From assembly GCF_009807095.1 (NCBI RefSeq), contig NZ_WUCC01000002.1, forward strand, positions 1 through 64,000: a DNA stretch of 64,000 nt, given 5' to 3'. Position 1 is the first letter of the stretch; every line of letters starts with the position of its first letter. The notes beneath the pieces are model-generated. The model searched no databases. It worked only from the letters and a program-made list of their open reading frames with translations, and was not told the DNA's origin. Source of the stretch: Rathayibacter sp. VKM Ac-2754 (GTDB lineage Bacteria > Actinomycetota > Actinomycetes > Actinomycetales > Microbacteriaceae). The position numbers and the translations under genes are program-made. Shown here in pieces: positions 34,985 to 47,308 of the stretch.

Positions 34985-35605
34985 ATGGCGGGTCACGATA
35001 CCGGCGCGACTCGCGCGCGCGTCGTCCTGATCGGCCCGATGGGCGCGGGCAAGACGACGATCGGCAAGCGGGTCGCGAAGGCCCTGGCGGCCGAGTTCGT
35101 CGACTCCGACGCCGAGTTCGTCCGGATGCACGGTCCGATCGCCGCCTACTTCGATCGGCACGGCGAGGACGCCTTCCGCCGCGAGGAGCGCTCGATCGTC
35201 GAGCGCCAGGTGGGCCGCGACGTCGTGCTGAGCCTCGGCGGCGGTGCCGTGCTCGATCCGGCCACGCAGGCCGACCTGGCCGATGTCCCCGTCGTCCTCC
35301 TGACCACCACGGCCGAGGCCGTCGCCTCGCGCCTGGGCTCCGGCGTCCGCCCGCTCGTGCGCGGGGGAGTGGCCGACTGGACGCGCCTGCACGAAGCGCG
35401 GCGGCCGACTTACGACGCGCTGGCGGATCACACCGTCGACACCTCCCGGCGGCCGATCACCCTGATCGCGGCCGAGGTCGCCGACTGGGTGCGCGACCGC
35501 CACCGCGCCGAGCACCCGCCCTTCGACGACGCGACCGCCGCCGGCGGACCCGCACCGACAGAATCGGCGGCCGAGACCGGCCGCCCGAGTGGAAGACAGT
35601 CATGA
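34985..35605 (+). CDS. aroK: Shikimate kinase
   Basis: 206-residue P-loop kinase phosphorylating shikimate at O3. GPMGAGKTT (residues 17-25) is Walker A, DSDAEF supplies the substrate-binding Asp, and LGGGAVLDP is conserved. About 35 C-terminal residues (from HRAEHPPFDD) are Pro/Ala-rich and extra. The start ATG at 34985 is 31 bases after the aroC stop. Its stop overlaps aroB by 4 bases. Confidence 0.94.
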   Translation: MAGHDTGATRARVVLIGPMGAGKTTIGKRVAKALAAEFVDSDAEFVRMHGPIAAYFDRHGEDAFRREERSIVERQVGRDVVLSLGGGAVLDPATQADLADVPVVLLTTTAEAVASRLGSGVRPLVRGGVADWTRLHEARRPTYDALADHTVDTSRRPITLIAAEVADWVRDRHRAEHPPFDDATAAGGPAPTESAAETGRPSGRQS

Positions 35606-36681
35606 CCGACGGCACCACCGCCCTCACCGTCTCCGGAGACAACGGCTACGACATCACCGTCGGCCGGGGACTCCTCGACGGCCTCGCCGACGCGATCGGG
35701 CCCCGCGCCGCCAAGGTGCTGATCGTGCACCCGCCGACCCTCGCGGTCCTCGCCGCCGAGATGCGCGAGAGCCTCCTCGAGCGCTACGAGGTGCTCCTCG
35801 CGGAGGTCCCGGACGCCGAGGCGGCCAAGCGCGTCGAGGTCGCCGCCTTCTGCTGGCAGGTGATGGGGCAGTCGGACTTCACCCGGACCGACGTGGTCGT
35901 CGGCTTCGGCGGCGGAGCGATCACCGACCTCGCCGGCTTCGTGGCGGCCACCTGGCTGCGGGGCGTCGACCTCGTCCAGGTCCCGACGACCGTGCTCGGC
36001 ATGGTCGACGCCGCGGTCGGCGGCAAGACCGGCATCAACACGGCCGAGGGCAAGAACCTCGTCGGAGCGTTCCACGCGCCGCGCGCCGTCGTCGCCGATC
36101 TCGACGTGCTCACCAGCCTCCCGCGCAACGAGATCCTCGCGGGCTTCGGCGAGATCGTGAAGTACGGCTTCATCGCGGAGCCCGAGATCCTCGACATCAT
36201 CGAGTCCGACGTCGACCTCGCGACCGACCCGACCTCCGAGGAGTTCCGGCGTCTGGTCGAGCTCTCGATCGGCATCAAGGCTCGGGTCGTCGGCGAGGAC
36301 TTCACCGAGCAGGGCCTGCGCGAGATCCTGAACTACGGTCACACCCTCGGCCACGCCATCGAGCACGCCGAGCGCTACCAGTGGCGGCACGGAGCGGCGG
36401 TGTCGGTCGGCATGGTCTTCGCCGCCGAGCTCTCGCGCTTGACCGGCACGCTCAGCGACGCCGTCGTCGATCGGCACCGGAGCGTGCTCGAGTCGCTGAC
36501 CCTGCCGACGAGCTACCCGCTCGGCCGGTGGGAGACGCTGCTCGCCTCCATGCAGCGCGACAAGAAGTCGCGCGCGGGCATCCTCCGCTTCGTGGTGCTC
36601 GACGACCTCGCGCGGCCGAGCATCCTGCAGGGTCCCGAGACCTCGCTCCTCTTCGCGGCGTACCAGGAGATCGGCGCGTAG
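35602..36681 (+). CDS. aroB: 3-dehydroquinate synthase
   Basis: 359-residue NAD- and metal-dependent cyclase forming 3-dehydroquinate from DAHP. FGGGAITDLAGFVAATWLRGV and VPTTVLGMVDAAVGGKTGIN are the family blocks, and metal ligands lie in EIVKYGFI and NYGHTLGHAIEH. The TAG stop is in the left arm of a perfect hairpin shared with the convergent SHOCT gene. No aroQ (dehydroquinase) gene is adjacent. Confidence 0.96.
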   Translation: MTDGTTALTVSGDNGYDITVGRGLLDGLADAIGPRAAKVLIVHPPTLAVLAAEMRESLLERYEVLLAEVPDAEAAKRVEVAAFCWQVMGQSDFTRTDVVVGFGGGAITDLAGFVAATWLRGVDLVQVPTTVLGMVDAAVGGKTGINTAEGKNLVGAFHAPRAVVADLDVLTSLPRNEILAGFGEIVKYGFIAEPEILDIIESDVDLATDPTSEEFRRLVELSIGIKARVVGEDFTEQGLREILNYGHTLGHAIEHAERYQWRHGAAVSVGMVFAAELSRLTGTLSDAVVDRHRSVLESLTLPTSYPLGRWETLLASMQRDKKSRAGILRFVVLDDLARPSILQGPETSLLFAAYQEIGA

Positions 36682-36699
36682 GAAGGCGCCTACGCGCCG
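36672..36699. terminator. Bidirectional terminator hairpin covering both stop codons
   Basis: CGGCGCGTAGG (36672-36682) pairs perfectly with CCTACGCGCCG (36689-36699) around AAGGCG. The left arm contains the aroB TAG and the right arm contains the TAG of the convergent SHOCT gene, so the structure is used from both sides. No T-run. Confidence 0.6.
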
Positions 36700-37004
36700 C
36701 CGCCCAGGGCCGCGGTCCGGGCGGCGGTGTACTCCGCCTCGGTGATCGTGCCCGCCGCACGGAGATTCTCGAGCTCGGCGAGGCGGTCGGCGAGTGGACG
36801 GTCGGCGGCGAGACCGCCCTTGGCGAAGCGGGCGGCGACTTCGGTCTGCAGGGTGAGCGGATTCACTCCGAGCTTCTTCGCGCGGCGGACGTTGGCGACG
36901 ACGATCACGACCATGATCACGACGACCACGCCGAAGAAGATCGGGAAGAACGTCGTTATGACGGTGAAGAGTCCTGAGGATCCGGGATCCGAGGGGATGT
37001 CCAT
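36690..37004 (-). CDS. SHOCT-domain membrane protein
   Basis: 104 residues: a membrane helix at about 14-38 ([25 protein letters not shown]), a short basic link, and a C-terminal SHOCT motif ([30 protein letters not shown]). SHOCT is a short oligomerisation or protein-binding tail; function otherwise unknown. The ATG at 37004 follows AAGGAG with 6-base spacing. Convergent with aroB, divergent from efp. Confidence 0.82.
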   Translation of the reverse strand: MDIPSDPGSSGLFTVITTFFPIFFGVVVVIMVVIVVANVRRAKKLGVNPLTLQTEVAARFAKGGLAADRPLADRLAELENLRAAGTITEAEYTAARTAALGGGA

Positions 37005-37129
37005 CTGTCTCTCCTTCTCGCGCGTGATCCTCCACCGTCCCGCGCGGAGGGCGCGGGGTCAAGCCGCTCGGACCCGGCGTCCAGGCTCGGGCCGCCGGGA
37101 GCGCCCTCGGCTTCGAGGCGGTCTTCGAC

Positions 37130-37135
37130 TACACT
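37130..37135 (+). promoter_or_regulatory. Candidate -10 box for efp-nusB
   Basis: TACACT lies 88 bases before the efp ATG. The leader of about 80 bases has no recognised structure, and no clear -35 is seen. Confidence 0.4.
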
Positions 37136-37223
37136 CGACGGGTTGGCCGTACCGGCCGATATCGCCGTGCCCGGAGCCGGGCGACGCGGCAGCAGACTTC
37201 CACCGAAACGGATCCCCCTTCGC

Positions 37224-37784
37224 ATGGCCTCTACCACCGACATCAAGAACGGCACCGTCCTCAACATCGACGGTCAGCTCTGGAACGTCATCGACTTCCA
37301 GCATGTGAAGCCGGGCAAGGGCGGCGCGTTCGTCCGCACGAAGATGAAGAACGTGCTCACGGGCAAGGTCGTCGACAAGACCTTCAACGCCGGCGCGAAG
37401 ATCGAGACCGCCAACGTCGACCGTCGCGACTTCCAGTACCTCTACCGCGACGGTGCCGACTTCGTCTTCATGGACACCAGCGACTACGACCAGGTGACGG
37501 TCCCCGAGGCCGTCGTCGGCGACGCGGCCAACTTCATGCTCGAGAACCAGAACGTGACGCTCGCCCTGCACGAGGGCGACCCGATCTACATCGACCTCCC
37601 CGCCTCCGTGGTCCTCGAGATCACCTACACCGAGCCGGGCCTCCAGGGCGACCGCTCGACCGGAGGCACCAAGCCCGCGACGGTCGAGACCGGCTACCAG
37701 ATCCAGGTCCCGCTGTTCCTCGAGCTCGGCACGAAGGTCAAGGTGGATACCCGCACGGGCGACTACCTCGGCCGCGTCAGCTGA
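37224..37784 (+). CDS. efp: Translation elongation factor P
   Basis: 186-residue tRNA-shaped factor relieving ribosome stalling at polyproline. The tip of domain I is [12 protein letters not shown] with Lys32 at the position modified in other bacteria; no modification enzyme (EpmA, EarP or YmfI type) is visible nearby, and in actinobacteria the lysine is often unmodified. C-terminal signature is [29 protein letters not shown]. Twelve bases separate it from nusB. Confidence 0.96.
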   Translation: MASTTDIKNGTVLNIDGQLWNVIDFQHVKPGKGGAFVRTKMKNVLTGKVVDKTFNAGAKIETANVDRRDFQYLYRDGADFVFMDTSDYDQVTVPEAVVGDAANFMLENQNVTLALHEGDPIYIDLPASVVLEITYTEPGLQGDRSTGGTKPATVETGYQIQVPLFLELGTKVKVDTRTGDYLGRVS

Positions 37785-37796
37785 GCCGGGCCACCG

Positions 37797-38216
37797 GTGA
37801 GTGCTCGCACGAAGGCGCGCAAGCGCGCCCTCGACATCCTCTACAACGCCGACGTCCGGCAGATCTCCTTCGCGCAGTCGCTCCGCTCGGAGGCCGAGCG
37901 CGCGGTGAACGAGCCGGCGCGCGAGGCCTCCTGGCTCTACGCCCGCGAGATCGTCGACGGAGTCATCGACCACGCCGACGAGATCGACGCGCTGATCTCC
38001 GACCTCGCCCAGGGCTGGACCCTGTCGCGCATGCCGATGGTCGACCGCGCGATCCTCCGGATCGGCGTCTGGGAGATCCTGCACAACGACGCGGTGCCCG
38101 ACGGCGTCGCGATCTCGGAGGCGGTGGAGGCGGCGACCGTCCTCTCGACCGACGACTCCGCCGGCTTCATCAACGGCCTGCTCGCCTCGGTCGCGGAGAC
38201 GCGCGCGACGGCGTGA
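37797..38216 (+). CDS. nusB: Transcription antitermination factor NusB
   Basis: 139-residue all-helical protein forming the antitermination complex with S10 at boxA of rRNA operons. It starts SARTKARKRALDILYNADVR and includes MPMVDRAILRIGVWEIL and VAISEAVEAATVLSTDDSAGFINGLL. GTG start 12 bases after efp, the usual actinobacterial pairing. Confidence 0.96.
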   Translation: MSARTKARKRALDILYNADVRQISFAQSLRSEAERAVNEPAREASWLYAREIVDGVIDHADEIDALISDLAQGWTLSRMPMVDRAILRIGVWEILHNDAVPDGVAISEAVEAATVLSTDDSAGFINGLLASVAETRATA

Positions 38217-38495
38217 CTCCGCGTTCGTCCGCTCGCCGTGTCTCCTCGGCGCTGCTGTCCTCCCCTCCCTCGCTGATCGAGTAGCCCGCGAAGCGGGCGT
38301 ATCGAGATCCACCAGCTTCAGAAGGCCGGAGCAGAAGCCGCCTCTGTTGAAGCTCGTGGGTCTCGACACGCCCCTGCGGGGCTACTCGACCAGCATGCAG
38401 GGGCGCCGGGCGCCGCCTTCCTCCTCACCATTGTGATACGGAGCGGCTTCATCGCTGGACGCCGCCTGCGGGTGGGGTGCCGGGCGACTCGGACC
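38217..38495. other. Gap between nusB and the pyr promoter, holding an inverted repeat pair
   Basis: Two REP-like elements in opposite orientation (38273-38310 and 38359-38398) frame an imperfect dyad core, giving a MITE-sized unit of about 126 bp. Outside it nothing recognisable is seen. Confidence 0.6.
38273..38398. repeat. MITE-like inverted pair of REP elements
   Basis: The left element carries GTAGCCCGCGAAGCGGGC and the right one is the reverse complement form with GCCCCTGCGGGGC. The sequences inside continue the complementarity, ATCCACCAGCTTCA (38307-38320) against TGAAGCTCGTGGGT (38348-38361), so the whole unit could fold into one long hairpin. No transposase. The right element is nearly identical to 12871-12910. 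Confidence 0.7.
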
Positions 38496-38501
38496 TATAC
38501 T
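38496..38501 (+). promoter_or_regulatory. pyr operon -10 box
   Basis: TATACT gives a transcript start near 38508 and a leader of about 47 bases before the pyrR GTG. No strong -35. The leader is too short for a classical terminator-type pyr attenuator. Confidence 0.5.
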
Positions 38502-38521
38502 CGACGAGGCTTTTCCTTTAA

Positions 38522-40067
<1,546 letters not shown>

Positions 40068-40068
<1 letters not shown>

Positions 40069-41417
40069 TGAATCGGATCCTTGTGTCGGGCGCCACGCTC
40101 GCCGACCAGTCCACGGCCGACGTGCTGATCGACGGCGGCGTGATCGTCGAGATCGGCACCGACCTCGACTCGAGCGGCGCCCGCGTCATCGACGCCGACG
40201 GCCTGCTCGCGCTGCCCGGCCTCGTCGACCTGCACACCCACCTCCGCGAGCCGGGCTTCGAGCAGAGCGAGACCGTGCTGACCGGCACCCGTGCCGCCGC
40301 GGCCGGAGGCTTCACCGCCGTCTTCGCGATGGCCAACACCTCTCCGGTGCAGGACACCGCGGGCGTGGTCGAGCAGGTGCAGAGCCTGGGCGAGGACGCG
40401 GGCTACGCGACCGTCCGCCCGATCGGCGCCGTCACCGTCGGCCTCGCGGGGGAGTCGCTCGCCGAGCTCGGCGCGATGGCCCGCAGCCGCGCCGCTGTCC
40501 GCGTCTTCTCGGACGACGGCAAATGCGTCTCCGACGCGCTCCTCATGCGCCGCGCGCTCGAGTACGTGAAGGCCTTCGACGGAGTCGTCGCGCAGCACGC
40601 CCAGGAGCCGCGCCTCACGATCGGCGCGCAGATGAACGAGGGCGCCGTCTCGAGCGCGCTCGGCCTGCAGGGCTGGCCGGCCGTGGCGGAGGAGGCGATC
40701 ATCGCCCGCGACGTCCTCCTCGCCGAGCACGTCGGCTCGCGCCTGCACGTCTGCCACGTCTCCACCGCCGGCTCCGTCGACGTGATCCGCTGGGCCAAGG
40801 CCCGCGGCATCGATGTCACCGCCGAGGTGACCCCGCACCACCTGCTCCTCAGTGAGCAGCTGGTCGCCGGACACGGTCGCGACGGAGCCGCCTACGACGC
40901 CCGCTTCAAGGTCAATCCGCCGCTGCGTCGTGACGAGGACGTCCTCGCCCTCCGCGAGGCGCTGGCCGACGGCACCATCGACATCGTCGCCACCGACCAC
41001 GCCCCGCACCCGGTCGAGGCCAAGGAGTGCGAGTGGGATTCCGCCGCCTTCGGGATGGTCGGCCTCGAGAGCGCGCTGAGCGTCGTGCACGCCGCGGTCG
41101 TCGACGACGGCCGCCTCTCCTGGTCCGACGTCGCCCGCGTGCTCTCCTCCGCCCCCGCGCGCATCGGCCGCCTCGACGGCTACGACCGCGGTCTCGTCGT
41201 CGGCGCCCCGGCGAACGTCGTGCTCTACGACCCGGAGGTGCGCCGGCGCTTCTCGACCGACGACCTGCGCGGTCGCAGCGTCAACTCGCCCTACCTCGAC
41301 CGCGAGCTGCCGGGACGCGTCGTCGCGACGCTGCACCGCGGCTACCCGACCGTCCTCGACGGCGAGCTGGTCGACGCGTCGACCGTCGCCGAGTCCGCGA
41401 GGTCGGCCCGTGGATAG
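40068..41417 (+). CDS. pyrC: Dihydroorotase
   Basis: 449-residue amidohydrolase closing carbamoyl aspartate to dihydroorotate. Zinc ligands are in VDLHTHLREPGFE and later His residues (AQHAQEP, HVCHVSTAG); the catalytic Asp is in ATDHAPHP. Its size and features are those of class I enzymes (PyrC type of Gram-positives). GGGAGG precedes the ATG. Ends 8 bases inside the next gene. Confidence 0.95.
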
Positions 41418-41958
41418 GACCGCCATCACGATCGTCTTCGTCGCCGTCCTCGTGCTGGTCTTCGCCGGCATGGCCCTGTCGTGGCGCGCCCGCCGCCGCC
41501 GGTCGGCCGACCTCGCTCCCGAGGCGGTCCCCGCGGCCTCCCTCGGCGCCGAGGTCGAGGCCGTCGAGCTGCCCTACGTCGCGACCACCCGCTTCGAGCA
41601 GCCGCTCGAGCGCGTCGTCCTGCCAGGCCTGGGCTTCCGCGGCCGCTCGATGCTGCGCCTGCACGAGCGCGGAGTCGTGATCGCTCCCGTCGGCGAGCGC
41701 GAGACGGTCATCCCGGCAGCGCTGCTCCGCGGTGCCGGCGAGGGCAGCTACGTGATCGACCGCGCGGTCGAGGAGGGCGGCCTGCTGGTCGTCTCCTGGT
41801 CGCCCCGCGGCGACGAGACCGTCGACAGCTACCTCCGCGTCGCCGAGCCGCTCCTGCGCGCGCACCTCGTCGCCGAGATCCGCCGGCTCGCCGGCACCGA
41901 GACCCCCCGTTCCCCCGTCGCCGACGGCGACTCCACCCCGACCCAGAAGGGCTCCTAG
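41410..41958 (+). CDS. PH-like domain membrane protein of the pyr operon
   Basis: 182 residues: an N-terminal membrane helix (about 5-24), a basic RARRRRS segment, then a beta-rich domain (LPGLGFRGRSMLRLHERGVVIAP) with PH-like character. A protein of this form is found between pyrC and carA in many actinobacteria (the position of Rv1382 in M. tuberculosis). Its role in pyrimidine synthesis or transport is unproven. GTG start overlaps the pyrC stop by 8 bases. Confidence 0.75.
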   Translation: MDRTAITIVFVAVLVLVFAGMALSWRARRRRSADLAPEAVPAASLGAEVEAVELPYVATTRFEQPLERVVLPGLGFRGRSMLRLHERGVVIAPVGERETVIPAALLRGAGEGSYVIDRAVEEGGLLVVSWSPRGDETVDSYLRVAEPLLRAHLVAEIRRLAGTETPRSPVADGDSTPTQKGS

Positions 41959-41961
41959 TCC

Positions 41962-43161
41962 GTGCCAACCACACGCCTCAGCACCGAACCCACCGCCGTC
42001 CTCGTTCTCGAGGACGGGCGACGATTCTCGGGTCAGGCCTACGGCGCGCGCGGCCGCACGCTCGGTGAGATCGTCTTCGCGACCGGCATGACCGGCTACC
42101 AGGAGACGCTCACCGACCCGTCCTACGCCGGGCAGATCGTCGTGCAGACCGCCCCGCACATCGGCAACACCGGGACCAACGACGAGGACAGGGAGTCGCG
42201 CCGCATCTGGGTCGCCGGCTACGTCGTCCGCGATCCCTCCCGCGTCGTCTCGAACTTCCGCGCGCAGCGCTCGCTCGACGACGACCTCGAGGCCGACGGC
42301 ATCGTCGGCATCTCGGGCGTCGACACCCGGGCGATCACCCGCCACATCCGCTCGGCCGGATCGATGCGCTCGGGCGTCTTCTCGGGCGACGACCTCGCCC
42401 TGCCCGCCGAGGAGCAGCTCGCGCTGGTGCTCGGCGGCGCGCAGATGGAGGGCCTCAACCTCTCCTCCGCGGTCTCGACCGACGAGCAGTACACCGTGCC
42501 CGCTCAGGGCGAGCGGGTCGGCTCCGTCGCCGTGATCGACCTGGGCGTCAAGACCTCGACCGTCAACTACCTCTCGGAGCGCGGCTTCGACGTTCACGTG
42601 CTGCCCGAGTCGGTCACCGCCGAGCAGGTGCTCGAGCTCGACCCCTCCGCGCTGTTCTTCTCGAACGGCCCCGGCGACCCGGAGGCGTCCGACCGCCACG
42701 TGGAGCTGCTGCGCACCACGCTGCGCGCCGACCTGCCCTTCTTCGGCATCTGCTTCGGCAACCAGCTGCTCGGCCGCGCCCTCGGCTTCGGCACCTACAA
42801 GCTGCCGTTCGGGCACCGCGGGATCAACCAGCCGGTCCTCGACAAGCTGACCGGCCGCGTCGAGATCACCGCGCAGAACCACGGCTTCGCGGTCGACGCG
42901 CCGATCGACGGCGAGCTCGACTCGCCCGAGGGCTTCGGCCGCGTCGAGGTCAGCCACTACAGCCTCAACGACTCGGTCGTCGAGGGCCTGCGCTGCCTCG
43001 ACATCCCCGCCTTCTCGGTCCAGTACCACCCGGAGGCGGCGGCCGGCCCGCACGACTCCAACTACCTCTTCGACCGCTTCCGCGCCATGGTCGTGCAGCG
43101 CACGGCAGAGCAGGACGGCGCCGAGCCCCTTTCCACCAGCGACTCCGGAGACCAGAACTGA
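41962..43161 (+). CDS. carA: Carbamoyl-phosphate synthase small subunit
   Basis: 399-residue glutaminase subunit releasing ammonia for CarB. The C-terminal class I amidotransferase has the nucleophile Cys in [12 protein letters not shown] and His/Glu in [13 protein letters not shown]; the N-terminal half carries [17 protein letters not shown] start 3 bases after the PH protein stop. Last base overlaps the carB ATG. Confidence 0.96.
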   Translation: MPTTRLSTEPTAVLVLEDGRRFSGQAYGARGRTLGEIVFATGMTGYQETLTDPSYAGQIVVQTAPHIGNTGTNDEDRESRRIWVAGYVVRDPSRVVSNFRAQRSLDDDLEADGIVGISGVDTRAITRHIRSAGSMRSGVFSGDDLALPAEEQLALVLGGAQMEGLNLSSAVSTDEQYTVPAQGERVGSVAVIDLGVKTSTVNYLSERGFDVHVLPESVTAEQVLELDPSALFFSNGPGDPEASDRHVELLRTTLRADLPFFGICFGNQLLGRALGFGTYKLPFGHRGINQPVLDKLTGRVEITAQNHGFAVDAPIDGELDSPEGFGRVEVSHYSLNDSVVEGLRCLDIPAFSVQYHPEAAAGPHDSNYLFDRFRAMVVQRTAEQDGAEPLSTSDSGDQN

Positions 43162-46100
43162 TGCCCCGCAGAGAAGACATCAAGAGCGTCCTCGTGATCG
43201 GCTCCGGGCCGATCGTCATCGGCCAGGCGGTCGAGTTCGACTACTCGGGCACCCAGGCCTGCCGCGTGCTGCGCGAGGAGGGCGTCCGCGTCATCCTCGT
43301 CAACTCGAACCCGGCGACGATCATGACCGACCCCGACTTCGCCGACGCGACCTACGTCGAGCCGATCACGCCGAAGGCCATCGAGGCGATCATCGCCAAG
43401 GAGAAGCCGGATGCGATCCTGCCGACCCTCGGCGGCCAGACCGCGCTGAACGCCGCGATCCAGCTGCACGACCTCGGGATCCTCGAGAAGTACGACGTCG
43501 AGCTGATCGGCGCGAGCTTCGAGGCGATCAACCGCGGCGAGGACCGTCAGATCTTCAAGCAGCTCGTGCTCGACGCGGGCGCCGGCGTCGCCAGGTCGTA
43601 CATCGCGCACACGGTGGAGGAGGCGGTGGAGTACGCCGAGGACCTCGGCTACCCGCTCGTCATCCGCCCGTCCTTCACCATGGGCGGCCTCGGCTCCGGC
43701 TTCGCGTACACCCGCGAGGAGCTCGTGCGGATGGTCGGCGACGGACTGCACCAGAGCCCGACCACCGAGGTGCTCCTGGAGGAGTCGATCCTCGGCTGGA
43801 AGGAGTACGAGCTCGAGCTGATGCGCGACACGGCCGACAACGTCGTGGTGGTCTGCTCCATCGAGAACGTCGACCCGGTCGGCGTGCACACCGGCGACTC
43901 GATCACGGTCGCCCCGGCGCTGACCCTGACCGACCGCGAGTACCAGAAGATGCGCGACATCGGCATCCAGATCATCCGCGACGTGGGCGTGGACACCGGC
44001 GGCTGCAACATCCAGTTCGCGGTCGACCCGGCCGACGGCCGCATCATCGTGATCGAGATGAACCCGCGCGTCTCCCGCTCGTCGGCGCTCGCATCCAAGG
44101 CCACCGGCTTCCCGATCGCCAAGATCGCCGCGAAGCTCGCGATCGGCTACCCCCTCGACGAGATCCCGAACGACATCACCAAGGTGACGCCCGCGAGCTT
44201 CGAGCCGACGCTCGACTACGTCGTCGTCAAGGTGCCCCGGTTCGCCTTCGAGAAGTTCCCGGCCGCCGACCCGACCCTCACCACGACCATGAAGTCGGTC
44301 GGAGAGGCGATGGCCATCGGCCGCAACTACGCCCAGGCGCTGCAGAAGGCGCTCCGCTCGCTCGAGAAGCGCGGCTCCTCGTTCCACTGGGGCGACGAGT
44401 CGCGCTCGGCCGACGAGCTGCTCGAGATCTCGAAGACCCCGACCGACGGCCGGATCGTGACCGTGCAGCAGGCGCTGCGCGCGGGCGCGACTGCCGAGCA
44501 GGCGTTCGAGGCGACCAAGATCGATCCGTGGTTCCTCGACCAGATCGTGCTGATCAACGAGATCGCCGACCTCGTCCGCGACGCCGCATCGCTCGACGCG
44601 GGCGTCCTGCGCCTGGCGAAGGACCACGGCTTCTCGGACGTGCAGATCGCTCAGCTGCGCGGACTCGACGAGGCCGAGGTGCGCCGCCTCCGCTACTACC
44701 TGGACGTGCGCCCGGTCTACAAGACCGTCGACACCTGCGCGGGGGAGTTCCCGGCGCTCACTCCGTACCACTACTCGTCGTACGACGAGGAGACCGAGGT
44801 CGTCGCGGCCGACCGCCGCAAGGTCGTCATCCTCGGCTCGGGCCCCAACCGGATCGGGCAGGGAGTCGAGTTCGACTACTCCTGCGTGCACGCCTCGTTC
44901 GCCCTCTCGGCCGCCGGCTACGAGACGATCATGATCAACTGCAACCCCGAGACGGTCTCGACCGACTACGACACCTCCGACCGGCTCTACTTCGAGCCGC
45001 TCACGCTCGAGGACGTCCTCGAGGTCATCCACGCCGAGTCGCAGTCGGGCGAGCTCGTCGGCGTCGTCGTGCAGCTCGGCGGCCAGACCGCCCTCAGCCT
45101 CGCGGGCGGCCTCGAGGCGGCGGGCGTGCCGATCCTCGGCACCACTCCGGCGGCGATCGACCTCGCGGAGGAGCGCGGCGCGTTCTCGCGGATCCTCGAC
45201 GAGGCGGGCCTGCTCGCCCCGAAGAACGGCACCGCGACCGATCTCGACGGTGCCCTCGAGGTCGCGGCCGGCATCGGCTTCCCCGTGCTCGTGCGCCCCT
45301 CGTTCGTCCTCGGCGGCCGCGGCATGGAGATCGTCTACAGCACCGACCAGCTCGAGGACTACTTCGACCGGATGGCGGGCCAGGGCATCATCGACGCCAC
45401 CCACCCGCTGCTGGTCGACCGCTTCCTCGACGACGCGATCGAGATCGACGTCGACGCCCTCTTCGACGGCGAGCAGCTCTACATCGGCGGCGTGATGGAG
45501 CACATCGAGGAAGCCGGGATCCACTCCGGCGACTCCGCGTGCACCCTGCCTCCCGTGACCCTCGGCCGCACGCAGATCGACCGCGTCCGGGAGGCGACCC
45601 TCGCCATCGCGCAGGGCATCGGTGTCCGCGGGCTGCTCAACGTGCAGTTCGCGATCGGCCAGGGCGTGCTCTACGTCCTCGAGGCGAACCCGCGCGCCTC
45701 CCGCACCGTCCCGTTCGTCTCGAAGGCGCTCGGCATCCCGCTCGCGAAGGCCGCCTCGCGCCTGATGGTCGGCGAGACGATCGCCGAGCTCAAGGCCGAG
45801 GGTCTGCTGCCCGAGCGCGACGGCTCCGACGTGCCGATGGACTCGCCGATCGCCGTGAAGGAGGCGGTCCTGCCGTTCAAGCGCTTCCGCACCAAGGACG
45901 GCCAGATCGTCGACTCGCTGCTCGGCCCCGAGATGCGCTCGACCGGCGAGGTCATGGGCATCGACCGCGACTTCCCGCGCGCCTTCGCGAAGAGCCAGGA
46001 CGCGGCGTACGGCGGCATGCCCGCGAGCGGCACCGTGTTCATCTCGGTCGCCGACCGCGACAAGCGCGCGATCGTGCTGCCGGCGCTCCGGCTCCGCCAG

Positions 46101-46451
46101 CTCGGCTTCGAGATCCTCGCCACCGAGGGCACCGCGGAGGTGCTCAACCGCAACGGCATCCAGGCCCGCGTGGTGCGCAAGTACAGCGAGGAGGCCGTCG
46201 ACGACGCGCCGTCGATCGTCGAGCTCGTGAGCCGCGACGAGGTCGACGTCGTGATCAACACGCCCAGCGGAGGCGCCTCCCGCGCCGACGGCTACGAGAT
46301 CCGGGCCGCCGCGGTCGCCGCCGACAAGCCGCTGTTCACCACGATCGCCCAGCTGGCGGCCGCGGTGGCGTCGCTCGATGCGGCCGCCGAGCCGTTCGAG
46401 GTGACCAGCCTGCAGGACTACGCGCTGCGCCGGTCGGAGCGCACGGCGTGA
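43161..46451 (+). CDS. carB: Carbamoyl-phosphate synthase large subunit
   Basis: 1096-residue duplicated ATP-grasp enzyme using bicarbonate, ammonia and two ATP. The two halves begin with [21 protein letters not shown] and [20 protein letters not shown]; the C-terminal MGS-like allosteric domain (from about residue 945) includes [20 protein letters not shown]. Serves both pyrimidine and arginine pathways. Overlaps pyrF by 4 bases. Confidence 0.97.
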   Translation: MPRREDIKSVLVIGSGPIVIGQAVEFDYSGTQACRVLREEGVRVILVNSNPATIMTDPDFADATYVEPITPKAIEAIIAKEKPDAILPTLGGQTALNAAIQLHDLGILEKYDVELIGASFEAINRGEDRQIFKQLVLDAGAGVARSYIAHTVEEAVEYAEDLGYPLVIRPSFTMGGLGSGFAYTREELVRMVGDGLHQSPTTEVLLEESILGWKEYELELMRDTADNVVVVCSIENVDPVGVHTGDSITVAPALTLTDREYQKMRDIGIQIIRDVGVDTGGCNIQFAVDPADGRIIVIEMNPRVSRSSALASKATGFPIAKIAAKLAIGYPLDEIPNDITKVTPASFEPTLDYVVVKVPRFAFEKFPAADPTLTTTMKSVGEAMAIGRNYAQALQKALRSLEKRGSSFHWGDESRSADELLEISKTPTDGRIVTVQQALRAGATAEQAFEATKIDPWFLDQIVLINEIADLVRDAASLDAGVLRLAKDHGFSDVQIAQLRGLDEAEVRRLRYYLDVRPVYKTVDTCAGEFPALTPYHYSSYDEETEVVAADRRKVVILGSGPNRIGQGVEFDYSCVHASFALSAAGYETIMINCNPETVSTDYDTSDRLYFEPLTLEDVLEVIHAESQSGELVGVVVQLGGQTALSLAGGLEAAGVPILGTTPAAIDLAEERGAFSRILDEAGLLAPKNGTATDLDGALEVAAGIGFPVLVRPSFVLGGRGMEIVYSTDQLEDYFDRMAGQGIIDATHPLLVDRFLDDAIEIDVDALFDGEQLYIGGVMEHIEEAGIHSGDSACTLPPVTLGRTQIDRVREATLAIAQGIGVRGLLNVQFAIGQGVLYVLEANPRASRTVPFVSKALGIPLAKAASRLMVGETIAELKAEGLLPERDGSDVPMDSPIAVKEAVLPFKRFRTKDGQIVDSLLGPEMRSTGEVMGIDRDFPRAFAKSQDAAYGGMPASGTVFISVADRDKRAIVLPALRLRQLGFEILATEGTAEVLNRNGIQARVVRKYSEEAVDDAPSIVELVSRDEVDVVINTPSGGASRADGYEIRAAAVAADKPLFTTIAQLAAAVASLDAAAEPFEVTSLQDYALRRSERTA

Positions 46452-47308
46452 CGTCGTTCGGGGAGCGCCTCGGGCGGGCGTTCGACGCCCACGGGCAGCT
46501 GTGCGTGGGGATCGATCCGCACGCGTTCCTGCTCGACGCGTGGGGCCTCTCCGACGACGCGGCCGGGCTCGAGAGCTTCGGCCGCGCCGTGGTCGAGGCC
46601 TCGGCCGGTCGGGTGGGCGTCGTCAAGCCGCAGGTGGCGTTCTTCGAGCGGCACGGCTCGGCCGGGTACCTCGCCCTCGAGCGGGTCCTCGCCGATGCGC
46701 GCGCGGCCGGCCTGCTGGTGATCGCCGACGTCAAGCGCGGCGACATCGGCACGAGCGTCACGGCGTACGCCGAGGCCTGGCTCCGGCCGGGATCGCCGCT
46801 CGAGGCCGACGCGATGACGGCCTCGGCCTACCAGGGGCTCGGCTCGCTCGACGGGATGCTCGCCCTCGCGGAGGAGACGGGCAAGGGCGTCTTCGTCCTG
46901 GCCGCGACCTCCAACCCGGAGGCGGCGCCGATCCAGCGCGCGATCGTCCAGGACGGCGCCCGCAGCGGCTCCCCCCTGGCCAGCGCGGTGCTGGCCGACG
47001 TGGCATCCTGGAACGAGGAACACGCGCGCTCGTCGATCGGCTCGATCGGCGTGGTGCTCGGGGCCACCGTCGCCCTCGGCGACTTCGGCATCGACACCGC
47101 CTCGCTCCGGCGCCCCGCACTCCCGGTCCTGGCCCCCGGCTTCGGCCACCAGGGTGCGACGGTCGCCGACGCGTCGCGGCTGTTCGGCGAGCTGGCCGCG
47201 GCGACGATCGTCAGCGAGTCGCGCAGTGTCCTCGGAGCGGGCCCCCAGGGGATCGCCGCCGAGATCGACCGACGCGCCACACACATCCAGGAGACCCTTG
47301 TCCGCTGA
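46448..47308 (+). CDS. pyrF: Orotidine 5'-phosphate decarboxylase (type 2)
   Basis: 286-residue enzyme giving UMP. The catalytic Lys/Asp tetrad is in [13 protein letters not shown]; the length and [16 protein letters not shown] and [10 protein letters not shown] segments mark the long actinobacterial type. GTG start overlaps the carB stop. pyrD and pyrE are not in the operon, as usual in the phylum. Its last 11 bases overlap the next gene. Confidence 0.94.
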   Translation: MTSFGERLGRAFDAHGQLCVGIDPHAFLLDAWGLSDDAAGLESFGRAVVEASAGRVGVVKPQVAFFERHGSAGYLALERVLADARAAGLLVIADVKRGDIGTSVTAYAEAWLRPGSPLEADAMTASAYQGLGSLDGMLALAEETGKGVFVLAATSNPEAAPIQRAIVQDGARSGSPLASAVLADVASWNEEHARSSIGSIGVVLGATVALGDFGIDTASLRRPALPVLAPGFGHQGATVADASRLFGELAAATIVSESRSVLGAGPQGIAAEIDRRATHIQETLVR

